The position numbers and the translations under genes are program-made. Below, in pieces: positions 8,046 through 16,048 of a stretch of DNA of 33,149 nucleotides. Numbering within the stretch: the stretch's first letter is position 1; each line of letters begins with the position of its first letter. The notes below the pieces were generated by a model, which was not told the DNA's origin, made no database searches, and saw only the letters and a list, made by a program, of their open reading frames with translations. The DNA comes from Fluviibacter sp048859965 (GTDB taxonomy: Bacteria > Pseudomonadota > Gammaproteobacteria > Burkholderiales > Rhodocyclaceae). Where the stretch lies: positions 1 to 33,149 of the forward strand of contig JBLIZO010000078.1 in the NCBI GenBank assembly GCA_048859965.1, read 5' to 3'.

Positions 8046-9236
8046 CTAGATGACCCGCACCGGCGCGAAGCCCCCGCCCGGCGTGCGGAAGTTGGTGGTC
8101 TGCCCCTGGTACAGGCGCGCGGCCAGTAGCTGGATCTGGCCGTTGTAGGCGTATACCCGCAGATCGTATTTGAGCAGGGCGTCTTCACCGGTGGTTGGAT
8201 CCGGGATCCTGATCTCGGATGGCGGTGCAATGGTCTGCGCCACATACCCGCCCTGCAGAATTTCTTCAAAGACCCGTTTGGTCAGTTTATCGCCGCGATA
8301 GGCAGCGCGTGAGCCAAACCCCCCCTGCGGTTTGAAGAACCATTGCTTGCGCGTCTGCCAGAAATGTTCTGCCTCTGCGGCAGATACGGAGACCGTGCGC
8401 GGCACACAACGGGTGATCACTTCCGTCTGCGCCGCACTCAAGCCGAACCTCTGCAGCGCGTCGCTATCGGACAACCACTGCAGATTGCGTTTATCGGCCC
8501 AAAGCGCGTGCGCCTGCGGGTGCGGCGTGATCAGTGTGCCGGTTCGCTCGCCCGCCTGCTGACACAACCAGGCCGCATGAATCGCTGCACAGGGCGCCGA
8601 GGTCAGCGTGAAATCGGTGAGCCGGTTATACAGCAGGTCGATGACCTGATCGCCCAACCAGAGGCCGCCCACCTCATCGCAGCGCAGTTGTTCCGGCGCA
8701 CAGATGCGCGTGTTGATCCCATGGGCTTCAAACAACTTCTGCCAGCGCACGAACTCGGGATAGAGGTACTGCTGCTCCGGGGCTTCATCCACGATGACGA
8801 TTGTTTGCAATGGTCGGCCACACGGCCAGGCGGCCCATTCATCCCTGAACATCTGCAGCAGTGCTGCTTCAGCTTGATCAGCGGCTGCCTGATTACCCCA
8901 GGCACGTTCCAGCAAAGTGACGAGCAACGACCCGCCTGCATTGGTATTGATTTCGATGAGCTGCGGCGCTGCCGATCCAACGTGAAAATCAAATGCGAGG
9001 CAAACGCCAGGTGGCATTACTGCGAGCGCCAGCGCATCGCGTTCATTAACGGCAGCCTGATAGTTCGGACGAGAGATAACATCGGTCACGGCGCTGACAA
9101 AATCCGTAATCTGCGCATAGGCGGCACCAGGCAAAGTCACGTGCGTCGCAGAGAACAGATGCGGCCGCTCAGCCAGCGCGCCGGCGCCCAGCGTGGTTTC
9201 GAGCAGATGACGGTGGTCAGACGAGTGCAACATCAT
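8046..9236 (-). CDS. Circularly permuted ATP-grasp-type protein of unknown substrate
   Basis: 396 residues; I do not recognise a named enzyme. ATP-grasp ligation motifs are visible in inverted order. The metal-binding part, AFDFHVG followed by LIEINTNAGG (Asp83, Glu95, Asn97), is N-terminal. The nucleotide-binding lysine and glycine loop, FKPQGGFGSRAAY (Lys302), the hinge YVAQTIAPPSEI, YDLRVYAYNG (Asp358, Arg360) and ARLYQGQTTNFRTPGGGF come last. Ordinary ATP-grasp enzymes have the opposite order. The Asp-12-Glu-2-Asn spacing matches, as I remember it, the Mg ligands of E. coli glutathionylspermidine synthetase, which is also permuted. It therefore probably forms an amide bond to a carboxylate. 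No signal peptide. The start overlaps the end of the dinG-like gene by 20 bases, so the two are probably co-transcribed. Confidence 0.7.
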   Translation of the reverse strand: MMLHSSDHRHLLETTLGAGALAERPHLFSATHVTLPGAAYAQITDFVSAVTDVISRPNYQAAVNERDALALAVMPPGVCLAFDFHVGSAAPQLIEINTNAGGSLLVTLLERAWGNQAAADQAEAALLQMFRDEWAAWPCGRPLQTIVIVDEAPEQQYLYPEFVRWQKLFEAHGINTRICAPEQLRCDEVGGLWLGDQVIDLLYNRLTDFTLTSAPCAAIHAAWLCQQAGERTGTLITPHPQAHALWADKRNLQWLSDSDALQRFGLSAAQTEVITRCVPRTVSVSAAEAEHFWQTRKQWFFKPQGGFGSRAAYRGDKLTKRVFEEILQGGYVAQTIAPPSEIRIPDPTTGEDALLKYDLRVYAYNGQIQLLAARLYQGQTTNFRTPGGGFAPVRVI

Positions 9237-11244
9237 CGTTCAATGCATTAATCAGGAACGTTTCGGCCTCGGCAATCTCGCGTGTACGCGCCATAGGCGG
9301 CAGACTGCGCCAGACTTTTTTGCCGTAGGCTTTGCCAACCAACCGCGGATCACCAATGACCAGTACGCCCTGATCACGTTCGCTGCGAATCAGGCGGCCT
9401 GCACCCTGCTTCACATTGATGACGGCATGTGGCAACTGGTAATGCATGAAGGCGTTCTTGCCCTGACGGTTCAAGGCATCAATGCGCGCCGACAACACCG
9501 GGTCGTCCGGCGCGGCGAATGGCAGCTTATCAATGATGACCAGCGATAGCGCATCACCGGGCACGTCAACGCCTTCCCAGAAACTCTGCGAACCGACCAG
9601 CACGGCATCGCCCTCGTCACGAAACCGGCGTAGCAGTTCGTTCTTGGCGGCATCGCCCTGACAGAGTATTTTGATTTCAGGCTGATGAAACGCCAGACGC
9701 GTTTCCAACTGACTACGCACACGCTGCATGGCACGCAGCGAGGTGCACAGGAAAAACGTGCGTCCTTGCGCCGCCTGAATCAGCGGCAATACGGCATCAA
9801 CCAGGCGATCGGTGTAATCAGTGCTGTTCGGGTCGGGCAAATCCGTCGGGCAGCAGAGCATCGCCTGTTTCGGATAATCAAAGGGACTATCCCAGCAGTA
9901 CGATGCAATGTCATGCAGGCCCATCGCCTCCTGATAGTGCGTAAAATCGCCTTGCACGGCCAGGGTGGCCGAGGTAAACACCCAGCTGCGCGGGCTGCTC
10001 GCCATGAGTTTGGCAAACGGTTCAGCCACCGAAAGCGGTGTGGCGTGTAAATGCAGGCCATGGCCCAGGGTTTCAACCCAGTAGACATAATCGCCCGGCA
10101 CCTGGCCCGCGTTTTCATCCGGCGCGACGCCCGCACCATCCCCGTTACCCGCCATTGGCTGATTCGTCGCACCCCGTTTCCAGCGCATCAGGTCCTGACC
10201 CAGTGCTGTGCAACGCTGCCAGGCACGCTCCAGATCTGGCGAACGACCGGCCTGCGTTTGCAGTAATTCGGTCATCAGGTCAATGCGTTCGACCAATGCT
10301 TCCAGACCCTTGACGAAATCGGGCTTGCCCAGAATGTTCACGGCAGGCTGGCGCACGACATCATTGCCCAGCGTCAGACGGAAGTCGCGCGCGGCTTTCT
10401 CCAGGGCGGCTGCCTGTACTGGCAGATCCAGACAGTCCCGCGCTTCGGCCAGGGCCGACAAGCGCACATCCTGCGCCAGATCAAGCACCTGCGTGGTGGA
10501 GAAGCGCTGGCCAAAGAAAATACCGGCGGTTTCGGGTAACTGATGCGCCTCGTCAAAGATCACGGTATTGCAGTTGGGCAGCAGTTCGGCCATGCCTTCT
10601 TCCTTGAGCGCCACATCGGCAAAGAAGAGGTGATGGTTGACTACGACAAGATCGGCCTCCAGTGCCTCACGCCGGGCTTTAACCACAAAGCAGTCTTCAT
10701 AATGCGCGCACTCGCTGCCCAGACAGTTGTCTTTGGTCGAGGTTGCCATATGCCAGACGGCGGCTGATTCGGGTACATCGGCGCACTCGGCCTTGTCGCC
10801 CCGCTTGGTTATTTTAGAGAAACGCAGAATATTCTGGATATGGCGCGCATCCTCTTTTTGCAGAAAACGCCCTTCCGCATGCGCCCGCTCCAGATGATGC
10901 AGACAGACATAATTACTGCGCCCCTTAAGCAGTGCGACACGGATCGGTGCCCCGAGCGCCTCGCGGACGGTGGGAATATCGCGTTCGAACAGTTGATCCT
11001 GCAGCGTTTTGGTGCCGGTGGACAGCACCACCTTGCCGCCGGCAAGCATGGCGGGCACGAGATAGGCATAAGTCTTACCCGTGCCGGTGCCCGCTTCAAC
11101 GAGGCAAGCGGCATCGGCTTTGATCGCTTGCGCGATACGCTCGGCCATCTCGGTCTGCTGTCGGCGTGATTTGAAGGCCGGAATCTGCCGCGCCAGCGGC
11201 CCATCGGACTTGAAGGTGTCGGCGACTTGTTCGACCAGGTTCAT
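9217..11244 (-). CDS. DinG/YoaA-family iron-sulfur DNA helicase
   Basis: 675-residue superfamily 2 helicase of the XPD/DinG type, which unwinds DNA 5' to 3' during repair and replication-conflict resolution. Walker A is AGTGTGKT (51-58) and the DEAH box is VIFDEAHQ (231-234). Between them are four cysteines (Cys114, Cys174, Cys179, Cys185) positioned for a [4Fe-4S] cluster. Later motifs include TSATLA, SQSFWEGVDVPGDALSLVIIDKLPF and the motif VI arginine run QGAGRLIRSERDQG. Length and layout fit YoaA (about 640) and DinG (about 715); without an alignment I cannot choose. It starts MNLVEQVADTF and is transcribed away from lpxO across a 175-base gap in which I found no convincing promoter. Confidence 0.93.
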   Translation of the reverse strand: MNLVEQVADTFKSDGPLARQIPAFKSRRQQTEMAERIAQAIKADAACLVEAGTGTGKTYAYLVPAMLAGGKVVLSTGTKTLQDQLFERDIPTVREALGAPIRVALLKGRSNYVCLHHLERAHAEGRFLQKEDARHIQNILRFSKITKRGDKAECADVPESAAVWHMATSTKDNCLGSECAHYEDCFVVKARREALEADLVVVNHHLFFADVALKEEGMAELLPNCNTVIFDEAHQLPETAGIFFGQRFSTTQVLDLAQDVRLSALAEARDCLDLPVQAAALEKAARDFRLTLGNDVVRQPAVNILGKPDFVKGLEALVERIDLMTELLQTQAGRSPDLERAWQRCTALGQDLMRWKRGATNQPMAGNGDGAGVAPDENAGQVPGDYVYWVETLGHGLHLHATPLSVAEPFAKLMASSPRSWVFTSATLAVQGDFTHYQEAMGLHDIASYCWDSPFDYPKQAMLCCPTDLPDPNSTDYTDRLVDAVLPLIQAAQGRTFFLCTSLRAMQRVRSQLETRLAFHQPEIKILCQGDAAKNELLRRFRDEGDAVLVGSQSFWEGVDVPGDALSLVIIDKLPFAAPDDPVLSARIDALNRQGKNAFMHYQLPHAVINVKQGAGRLIRSERDQGVLVIGDPRLVGKAYGKKVWRSLPPMARTREIAEAETFLINALNDDVALV

Positions 11245-11419
11245 GGTGCAATTCTACCAGCGCGACTCTCGTGCGGGGTTTGCAATATGGCTGCCTGCTC
11301 TTAGCGAATCCGGTCACCGATTTGCCAGACAGGGGTGCTGGCGGGGATAATGGTGCTTTGCGTCAAATACTTAGCCGTCTGGCCCACCCAGGCCACGGCC
11401 CGCCCTGAAGGATTGCCCC

Positions 11420-12319
11420 ATGAAGTGGACCATTATCTGGATTTTCGTGCTATCGACGATCTTCGTACATTTCCGCGGCAAGGTGCGTCTGCGCCCCTTC
11501 CGTCAGATCACCGACCACTCGACATTCCTGGCGCCCATCAATGTGCTGCTCTACGGTGCGTCGACGGTACCGAACGTGCCCTACCTGGACGCCAAGGAAT
11601 TCCCGGAGATGAAGGTCTTCGATGAGCATTGGGAGAAAATCCGCGAAGAAGGTCTGAAGATGGTGGAAATGGGGCTGATCAAGGCCTCGGACACGTATAA
11701 CGATGTGGGTTTCAATTCTTTCTTCCGCACCGGTTGGAAACGCTTTTATCTGAAGTGGTATGACACAGCACACCCGTCGGCCGAAGAGCTCTGCCCGTTC
11801 ACGGTCGGGCTGCTCAAGCAGGTGCCGAACGTCAAGGCCGCCATGTTCACGCATCTGCCGCCGGGCGCCCGCTTGGTCAAGCACCGCGACCCGTACGCTG
11901 GTTCGATCCGTTACCACCTCGGGCTGTCTACGCCGAATGACGATCGGTGCTTTATCGAGGTGGACGGTGAGCGTTATAGCTGGCGCGACGGTGAAAGTGT
12001 GTTCTTTGACGAGACCTTCATCCACTATGCTGAAAACGAAACCGATAAAGATCGCCTGATTTTCTTCTGCGATGTCGAACGCCCACTGGCCGGTTCATGG
12101 ATTCAGGCCTTTAACCGCTGGTTCGGCCGCTATGTGGTCGGCGCAGCCGCCTCGCCGAATACCGAAGGCGACAAGACCGGCGTGCTCAACAAGATTTTCG
12201 GCGTGGTCTATAAAGGCCGCGTCTGGGCTAAGGGCCTGAAATCACGCAACCGTACGCTTTACTACGTCGGTAAATGGGTGATTCTGGGCGGTATCCTGGC
12301 GTTGATTCTGTTCGCCTGA
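11420..12319 (+). CDS. lpxO: Lipid A 2-hydroxylase-like aspartyl/asparaginyl beta-hydroxylase family protein
   Basis: 299-residue Fe(II)/2-oxoglutarate dioxygenase. An N-terminal membrane segment (1-18) and a C-terminal one (about 280-299) flank a catalytic domain with the metal triad His155, Asp157 (KHRDPYAG) and His202 (FDETFIHYAEN), plus Arg212 positioned to bind 2-oxoglutarate. Length, the two membrane ends and the phrase NDVGFNSFFRTGWKRFYLKWY match LpxO. That enzyme adds a 2-hydroxyl to a secondary acyl chain of lipid A at the cytoplasmic face of the inner membrane, and needs oxygen. Ribosome binding site AAGGA precedes the ATG. gloA starts 17 bases after the stop. Confidence 0.9.
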   Translation: MKWTIIWIFVLSTIFVHFRGKVRLRPFRQITDHSTFLAPINVLLYGASTVPNVPYLDAKEFPEMKVFDEHWEKIREEGLKMVEMGLIKASDTYNDVGFNSFFRTGWKRFYLKWYDTAHPSAEELCPFTVGLLKQVPNVKAAMFTHLPPGARLVKHRDPYAGSIRYHLGLSTPNDDRCFIEVDGERYSWRDGESVFFDETFIHYAENETDKDRLIFFCDVERPLAGSWIQAFNRWFGRYVVGAAASPNTEGDKTGVLNKIFGVVYKGRVWAKGLKSRNRTLYYVGKWVILGGILALILFA

Positions 12320-12336
12320 TTCCTGAGGCCGATTTC

Positions 12337-12732
12337 ATGCGTTTACTACACACCATGCTGCGCGTCGGTGATCTGGACAAGTCGCTGGATTTCTATACAC
12401 GCGTTCTGGGCATGACCCTGCTACGCCGTAACGACTACCCGGAAGGGAAATTCACGCTGGCTTTTGTGGGCTACGGCCCGGAGTCGGAACACGCCGTGAT
12501 TGAGCTGACTTACAACTGGGGCGTTGACCAGTATGACCTCGGCACCGCATTCGGCCATATCGCGCTGGAAGTCGATGACGCCTACGCCGCCTGCGATACC
12601 ATTCGTGCCGCCGGTGGCAAGGTGGTGCGAGACGCCGGCCCGATGAAACATGGCAACACGGTGATTGCTTTCGTTGAAGACCCCGACGGCTACAAGATCG
12701 AGTTGATTCAGCACAAGGGCCGCAGCGACTGA
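12337..12732 (+). CDS. gloA: Lactoylglutathione lyase (glyoxalase I)
   Basis: 131-residue vicinal-oxygen-chelate enzyme that isomerises the methylglyoxal-glutathione hemithioacetal to S-lactoylglutathione in the cytoplasm. The four metal ligands of the E. coli-type enzyme are all in place: His5, Glu56, His74 and Glu122. MRLLHTMLRVGDLDKSLDFY and FVEDPDGYKIELI are near-diagnostic. Lengths agree with the short, nickel-dependent class. I start at ATG 12337, preceded by CTGAGG; an earlier in-frame ATG at 12274 lies inside lpxO and adds unrelated residues. The stop overlaps the next start by one base (TGATG), which suggests translational coupling. Confidence 0.96.
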   Translation: MRLLHTMLRVGDLDKSLDFYTRVLGMTLLRRNDYPEGKFTLAFVGYGPESEHAVIELTYNWGVDQYDLGTAFGHIALEVDDAYAACDTIRAAGGKVVRDAGPMKHGNTVIAFVEDPDGYKIELIQHKGRSD

Positions 12733-13301
12733 TGGGCAAACGTTTAGCCGCACTGGAGGACAAACTCCAGATCTGGCTGGAGCGTGCCAATCGCGGCCAT
12801 CATCTGGTCGGCATTGCCGCCCTGATTTCGTTCGGTGGCACGCTGACCGCGGCCTACCCGGTGTCCGCCGTCATCGTCACTGCCGTTATGCTGTCGCCGC
12901 GCCGCTGGCTGCGCCTAAGCCTTGCCTGCAGCTTCGGCAGCGCACTGGCCGGTGCCGTCATTGTGGGCGTTTCACACCTGCTGGGCTACAACCAGATTCA
13001 TCACTGGTTTCCCCAGATGACTGGCGGCGCAATCTGGTCTGAGGCCTCTGACTGGATCAGCGATTACGGTGTCTTGGCCATCTTTGGTGTCGGCGCCTCG
13101 CCGCTACCACAGATGCCCTTGCTGATCTTCTACGGCATCGTGGATGACCGGATCGTGGAGGCTTTTCTGGCGCTCTTCGGCGGTAAAGTGTTGAAATACG
13201 GCCTCATTGCCTGGGTGACGCAGCATTTTCCAGAGCGATTCGCGTTTTTTCGACGCATCCATGGCCAATCGGCCAAGGGCTCCGCTCAAGTCACCCGCTG
13301 A
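12732..13301 (+). CDS. Small DedA/YqaA-like (VTT domain) membrane protein
   Basis: 189 residues with about four hydrophobic segments and a charged C-terminal tail. The stretch YGVLAIFGVGASPLPQMP followed by LLIFYGIVDDRIVEAFLALFGGKVLKYGLIAWV resembles the VTT (SNARE-associated, DedA/YqaA) fold, in which a Pro-containing re-entrant loop is followed by a Gly/Lys/Tyr segment. Proteins of this superfamily act in lipid scrambling or membrane homeostasis, but this small version has no assigned job. Its start shares one base with the gloA stop, so it is translated from the lpxO-gloA transcript. The assignment rests on pattern recognition only; it could be another small inner-membrane family. Confidence 0.6.
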   Translation: MGKRLAALEDKLQIWLERANRGHHLVGIAALISFGGTLTAAYPVSAVIVTAVMLSPRRWLRLSLACSFGSALAGAVIVGVSHLLGYNQIHHWFPQMTGGAIWSEASDWISDYGVLAIFGVGASPLPQMPLLIFYGIVDDRIVEAFLALFGGKVLKYGLIAWVTQHFPERFAFFRRIHGQSAKGSAQVTR

Positions 13302-13386
13302 ATCGCTGGTCGGACACCTAATAACAGCGTAAAATTAAATATGTAGGCATTAACAAGCCTCTTTTCCCTTGTTTACCGGAGTTAGC

Positions 13387-13602
13387 ATGTTTCCCGAATA
13401 CCGTGAGTTGATCACCCGCCTGAAGACCACCGATCACCACTTCACTCGCCTGTTCGACAAGCACAACGAGCTGGATCAGAAGATCAAGAACATGGAATCC
13501 CATATTGAATCGGGCACCCATGAGGAAATCGAAACCCTGAAAAAGGAAAAGCTGCATCTGAAGGATGAGCTATACAGCATCCTCAAAAAAGCCGAAGCTT
13601 AA
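13387..13602 (+). CDS. YdcH-like DUF465 coiled-coil protein
   Basis: 71-residue protein, highly charged and helical, that matches DUF465: FPEYRELITRLKTTDHHFTRLFDKHNELDQKI followed by a Glu/Lys-rich heptad region ending in LKDELYSILKKAE. Family members are small soluble coiled-coil proteins of unknown function, widespread in Proteobacteria. I start at ATG 13387, with GGAG about five bases upstream; a start six codons earlier is possible but less family-like. An 85-base gap separates it from the preceding gene and holds a TAAAAT -10-like hexamer (13330-13335) without a good -35, so it may have its own promoter. A perfect palindrome follows its stop. Confidence 0.88.
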   Translation: MFPEYRELITRLKTTDHHFTRLFDKHNELDQKIKNMESHIESGTHEEIETLKKEKLHLKDELYSILKKAEA

Positions 13603-13611
13603 GTTGTACGC

Positions 13612-13639
13612 CGGGTGCCAGCCTGCAGGCTGGCACCCG
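13612..13639. terminator. Perfect 28-base palindrome between convergent genes, likely bidirectional terminator
   Basis: Both arms of 12 bases (CGGGTGCCAGCC) pair perfectly around a TGCA loop. It begins nine bases after the DUF465 stop and ends 26 bases before the stop of the convergent lipoprotein gene. Such a GC-rich hairpin can end transcription from both sides. There is no immediate U-run: on the plus side a TTTT appears only about ten bases beyond the stem. It is therefore not a textbook intrinsic terminator. Confidence 0.65.
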
Positions 13640-13665
13640 TGCCGCTGGTTTTACCCCGTATGATC

Positions 13666-14187
13666 TCAGTCGCGGAACCGGCAGTCTTTCAGATAGACAT
13701 CGTTGCTGAAGTCTTCGGAGGTATAGACCTCACCCGTCAGCGTGCCTTCAAAGCCTGCGGCTTTACCCGCTGTCGGCATCGCGACACCCAGCACATTACG
13801 ACACCAGAGCGATATTTCACCCACGCCGCTGACGCGTACGTCAGCCACCAGCGCATTGGGGTTACCCTTGGCGGTCTTCACGAATTTGCCCTGCCCGTGC
13901 AACGTCCGACCCAGATAGGCTTTCAGCCCGGCCGGATTTTTCTGGCGTATTCTGGCCAACGTCGGCAGTTTATCGAGCGATAACGCATCGGCAGACACGG
14001 ATGTCGGCGCACTGTGTACGACCGGTGACGGAACGCGGCGTGGCGCAGGCACCGATTCGATAGGCGCAACGGGGACAGATGCAGCATCCGCGCTCACAGT
14101 ATCGGAAACCGCCGCCGGTTTCTGCGTCATTGCGCAGCCGGACAACATCAGCAAAGGACAAAGAAGTAAGAGAATTCTGGATTTCAT
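13666..14187 (-). CDS. Hypothetical lipoprotein
   Basis: 173 residues. A signal peptide ending in the lipobox LSGC makes Cys18 the predicted lipidation site. Next comes a low-complexity linker rich in Ala, Pro, Ser and Val (about 24-68). A globular C-terminal part (about 70-173) contains LARIRQKNPAGLKAYLGRTLHGQGKF, two tryptophan/cysteine-bearing strands and a final KDCRFRD. The alternating hydrophobic strands (ALVADVRVSGVGEISLWCRNVLG) suggest a small beta-barrel, possibly OB-fold-like, but I recognise no family. Two cysteines in the C-terminal part could form a disulfide in the periplasm. It converges on the DUF465 gene and is divergent from the DUF47 gene across 89 bases. Confidence 0.82.
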   Translation of the reverse strand: MKSRILLLLCPLLMLSGCAMTQKPAAVSDTVSADAASVPVAPIESVPAPRRVPSPVVHSAPTSVSADALSLDKLPTLARIRQKNPAGLKAYLGRTLHGQGKFVKTAKGNPNALVADVRVSGVGEISLWCRNVLGVAMPTAGKAAGFEGTLTGEVYTSEDFSNDVYLKDCRFRD

Positions 14188-14276
14188 CGTGATATTTTAT
14201 CGCGTCTGACCCACATCGGATTGTTACGCACAGATTACAATAGGGTCTTTGATGACTGATACCGCATAGGACACCC

Positions 14277-14915
14277 ATGTTCGGCAAGCTGATGCCCAAA
14301 GAAGGCAAATATTTCGATCATTTCAATACCCATGCGGCGCTGATTGCCAAGGGTGGTGCCTTGCTGACCGAACTGGTCACAGCGCTCGCCAACCAGTCCG
14401 GCGAAGTGTCCCGTCTGGCTGACGAGATCGACCGACTGGAGCGCGAAGCCGACAAGGTCACCCACGAGACGCTGGCGCAACTGCATAAATCATTCATCAC
14501 CCCCTTTGATCGTGACGAGATCCACGAACTGATCTGCGGTATGGACGATATTCTCGACATCATTCAGGATGTCTCCGAATCAGTCGCCCTGTATGACATT
14601 CAGCAGATCCCGCAGGAGGCCGTCGCACTGGCGGAAGTGACCGCCCGTAGCTGCAACCACATCGCCGCCGTCGTCAAACTGCTGGACAGTATGCAGAACG
14701 GCCCGCATATTCTGACGATCTGCCATGAAATTGATCAACTGGAAGCAGACGCCGATCGCTTGCATCACGAACTGATGTCCAAGCTGTTCCGCGAAGAACC
14801 GGATGTGCGCCAGGTCATCAAGCTCAAGGAAGTTTATGAGATTCTCGAATCCGTGACGGACCGTTGTAAGGATGTGGCTGGTACGGTCGAGGCGATCGTC
14901 CTCGAAAACTCCTGA
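14277..14915 (+). CDS. DUF47 family PhoU-like protein
   Basis: 212-residue all-helical protein of the DUF47 (YkaA/PhoU-like) family. Recognisable pieces are MFGKLMPKEGKYFDHF at the start, EIDRLEREADKVTHE (about 48-62), FITPFDRDEIHELICGMDDILDIIQD, then a second, similar helix set with EIDQLEADADRLHHELMSKLF. The repeated Glu/Asp-x-x-Glu-Ala/Asp-Asp pattern fits the metal-binding helices of PhoU-type proteins. Family members are usually encoded beside a Pit phosphate transporter and are thought to modulate it; the transporter gene follows after 33 bases. A weak -10-like TACAAT (14236-14241) lies upstream without a convincing -35 or Pho box. Confidence 0.92.
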   Translation: MFGKLMPKEGKYFDHFNTHAALIAKGGALLTELVTALANQSGEVSRLADEIDRLEREADKVTHETLAQLHKSFITPFDRDEIHELICGMDDILDIIQDVSESVALYDIQQIPQEAVALAEVTARSCNHIAAVVKLLDSMQNGPHILTICHEIDQLEADADRLHHELMSKLFREEPDVRQVIKLKEVYEILESVTDRCKDVAGTVEAIVLENS

Positions 14916-14948
14916 TCCCACGCTCGATTCAACCTGACCTCATCGATC

Positions 14949-15956
14949 ATGGATAATCTGCAAATGAGTCTGGGGGTGATTATCACCCTGGTCATCGTCG
15001 CCCTGCTGTTCGATTTCATGAACGGCTTTCACGATGCAGCCAACTCGATCGCGACCATCGTTTCAACCCGCGTGCTCAAACCGCATCAGGCGGTATTGTG
15101 GGCAGCGGGCTTCAACTTTCTCGCCTACTTTCTGTTTGAACTCAAGGTGGCGGGCACCATCGGCAAAGGCACCATTGATCCAAGCATCGTGGATCACTAT
15201 ATCGTGTTTGGCGCCCTGGTCGGCGCCATCGCCTGGAATGTTCTAACCTGGTACTACGGGATTCCCTCATCCTCCTCACATGCTCTGGTCGGCGGACTGG
15301 TCGGCGCTGCCGTGGCCAAGGCCGGCTTTGGCAGCCTGATCACTGCGGGCGTGCTCAAAATCATCGCTTTCATTTTCATTGCGCCCTTCCTCGGTTTCAC
15401 GATCGGCAGCCTGATGATGGTGACGGTATCGTGGCTGTGCCGAAATATGTCACCCAGCAAAGTCGATAAACACTTTCGCCGCCTGCAACTGCTATCGGCA
15501 GCTGGTTACAGCCTTGGCCACGGCGGCAACGATGCCCAGAAGACTATCGGTATCATCTGGATGCTGCTGATCGCCGCAAACTACTCCAGCCCACATGAAT
15601 CCATCCCGGCATGGGTCGTTCTGGCCTGCTACACCGCCATGGGTCTGGGCACCATGTTCGGCGGCTGGCGTATCGTGAAAACCATGGGTAACCGCATCAC
15701 CAAGCTGAATCAGGCGCGCGGCTTCTGCGCCAACAGCGCTGGCGCCATCACCCTGTTCTTTGCCACGGCGCTGGGCGTTCCCGTCTCGACCACGCATACC
15801 ATTACAGGCGCCATCGCCGGGGTTGGCTCAACGCGCGGCGCCCGTCGTGTGCGCTGGGGTGTGGCTGGCAATATCGTCTGGGCCTGGATTCTGACCATTC
15901 CGTGCAGCGCACTGATTGCAGCAGCCGCCTGGTGGCTGGGCGAACAACTGCTCTGA
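14949..15956 (+). CDS. pit: Low-affinity inorganic phosphate transporter, Pit family
   Basis: 335-residue inner-membrane transporter of the PHO4/Pit family, which imports phosphate as a metal-phosphate complex with protons. The internally duplicated signature appears twice: MNGFHDAANSIATIVSTR (about 24-41) and SLGHGGNDAQKTIG (about 188-201). About ten hydrophobic segments are visible. GIPSSSSHALVGGLVGA and GVPVSTTHTITGAIAG are the other paired repeats. At 335 residues it is the short form typically paired with a DUF47 protein, shorter than E. coli PitA (about 500) because the large central loop is missing. It probably forms an operon with the preceding gene. Confidence 0.95.
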   Translation: MDNLQMSLGVIITLVIVALLFDFMNGFHDAANSIATIVSTRVLKPHQAVLWAAGFNFLAYFLFELKVAGTIGKGTIDPSIVDHYIVFGALVGAIAWNVLTWYYGIPSSSSHALVGGLVGAAVAKAGFGSLITAGVLKIIAFIFIAPFLGFTIGSLMMVTVSWLCRNMSPSKVDKHFRRLQLLSAAGYSLGHGGNDAQKTIGIIWMLLIAANYSSPHESIPAWVVLACYTAMGLGTMFGGWRIVKTMGNRITKLNQARGFCANSAGAITLFFATALGVPVSTTHTITGAIAGVGSTRGARRVRWGVAGNIVWAWILTIPCSALIAAAAWWLGEQLL

Positions 15957-16011
15957 GCTTGACGGTTACCGCTCCTAACTCGCCATATTAGCGCTCGTCT
16001 TTTCAGCCTGA

Positions 16012-16030
16012 GAGGCGTATACCTACGCTC
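16012..16030. terminator. Weak hairpin between convergent pit and cyclase genes
   Basis: GAG(G)CGTA and TACGCTC pair across a TACC loop, with one bulged base. It lies in the 92-base gap between the stop codons of the Pit gene and the CHASE-GGEEF gene. There is no strong U-run on either side, so it is only a possible terminator. Confidence 0.3.
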
Positions 16031-16048
16031 TAATCTGGTGCTAGTAAA

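Noticed and set aside
8343..9251. Plus-strand open frame (302 codons) opposite the ATP-grasp gene
   Set aside because: The minus-strand frame has recognisable ATP-grasp motifs and the plus-strand frame has none.
14188..14276. Pho box upstream of the DUF47-Pit pair
   Set aside because: I looked for CTGTCAT-like repeats and saw none; only a lone TACAAT without a good -35.
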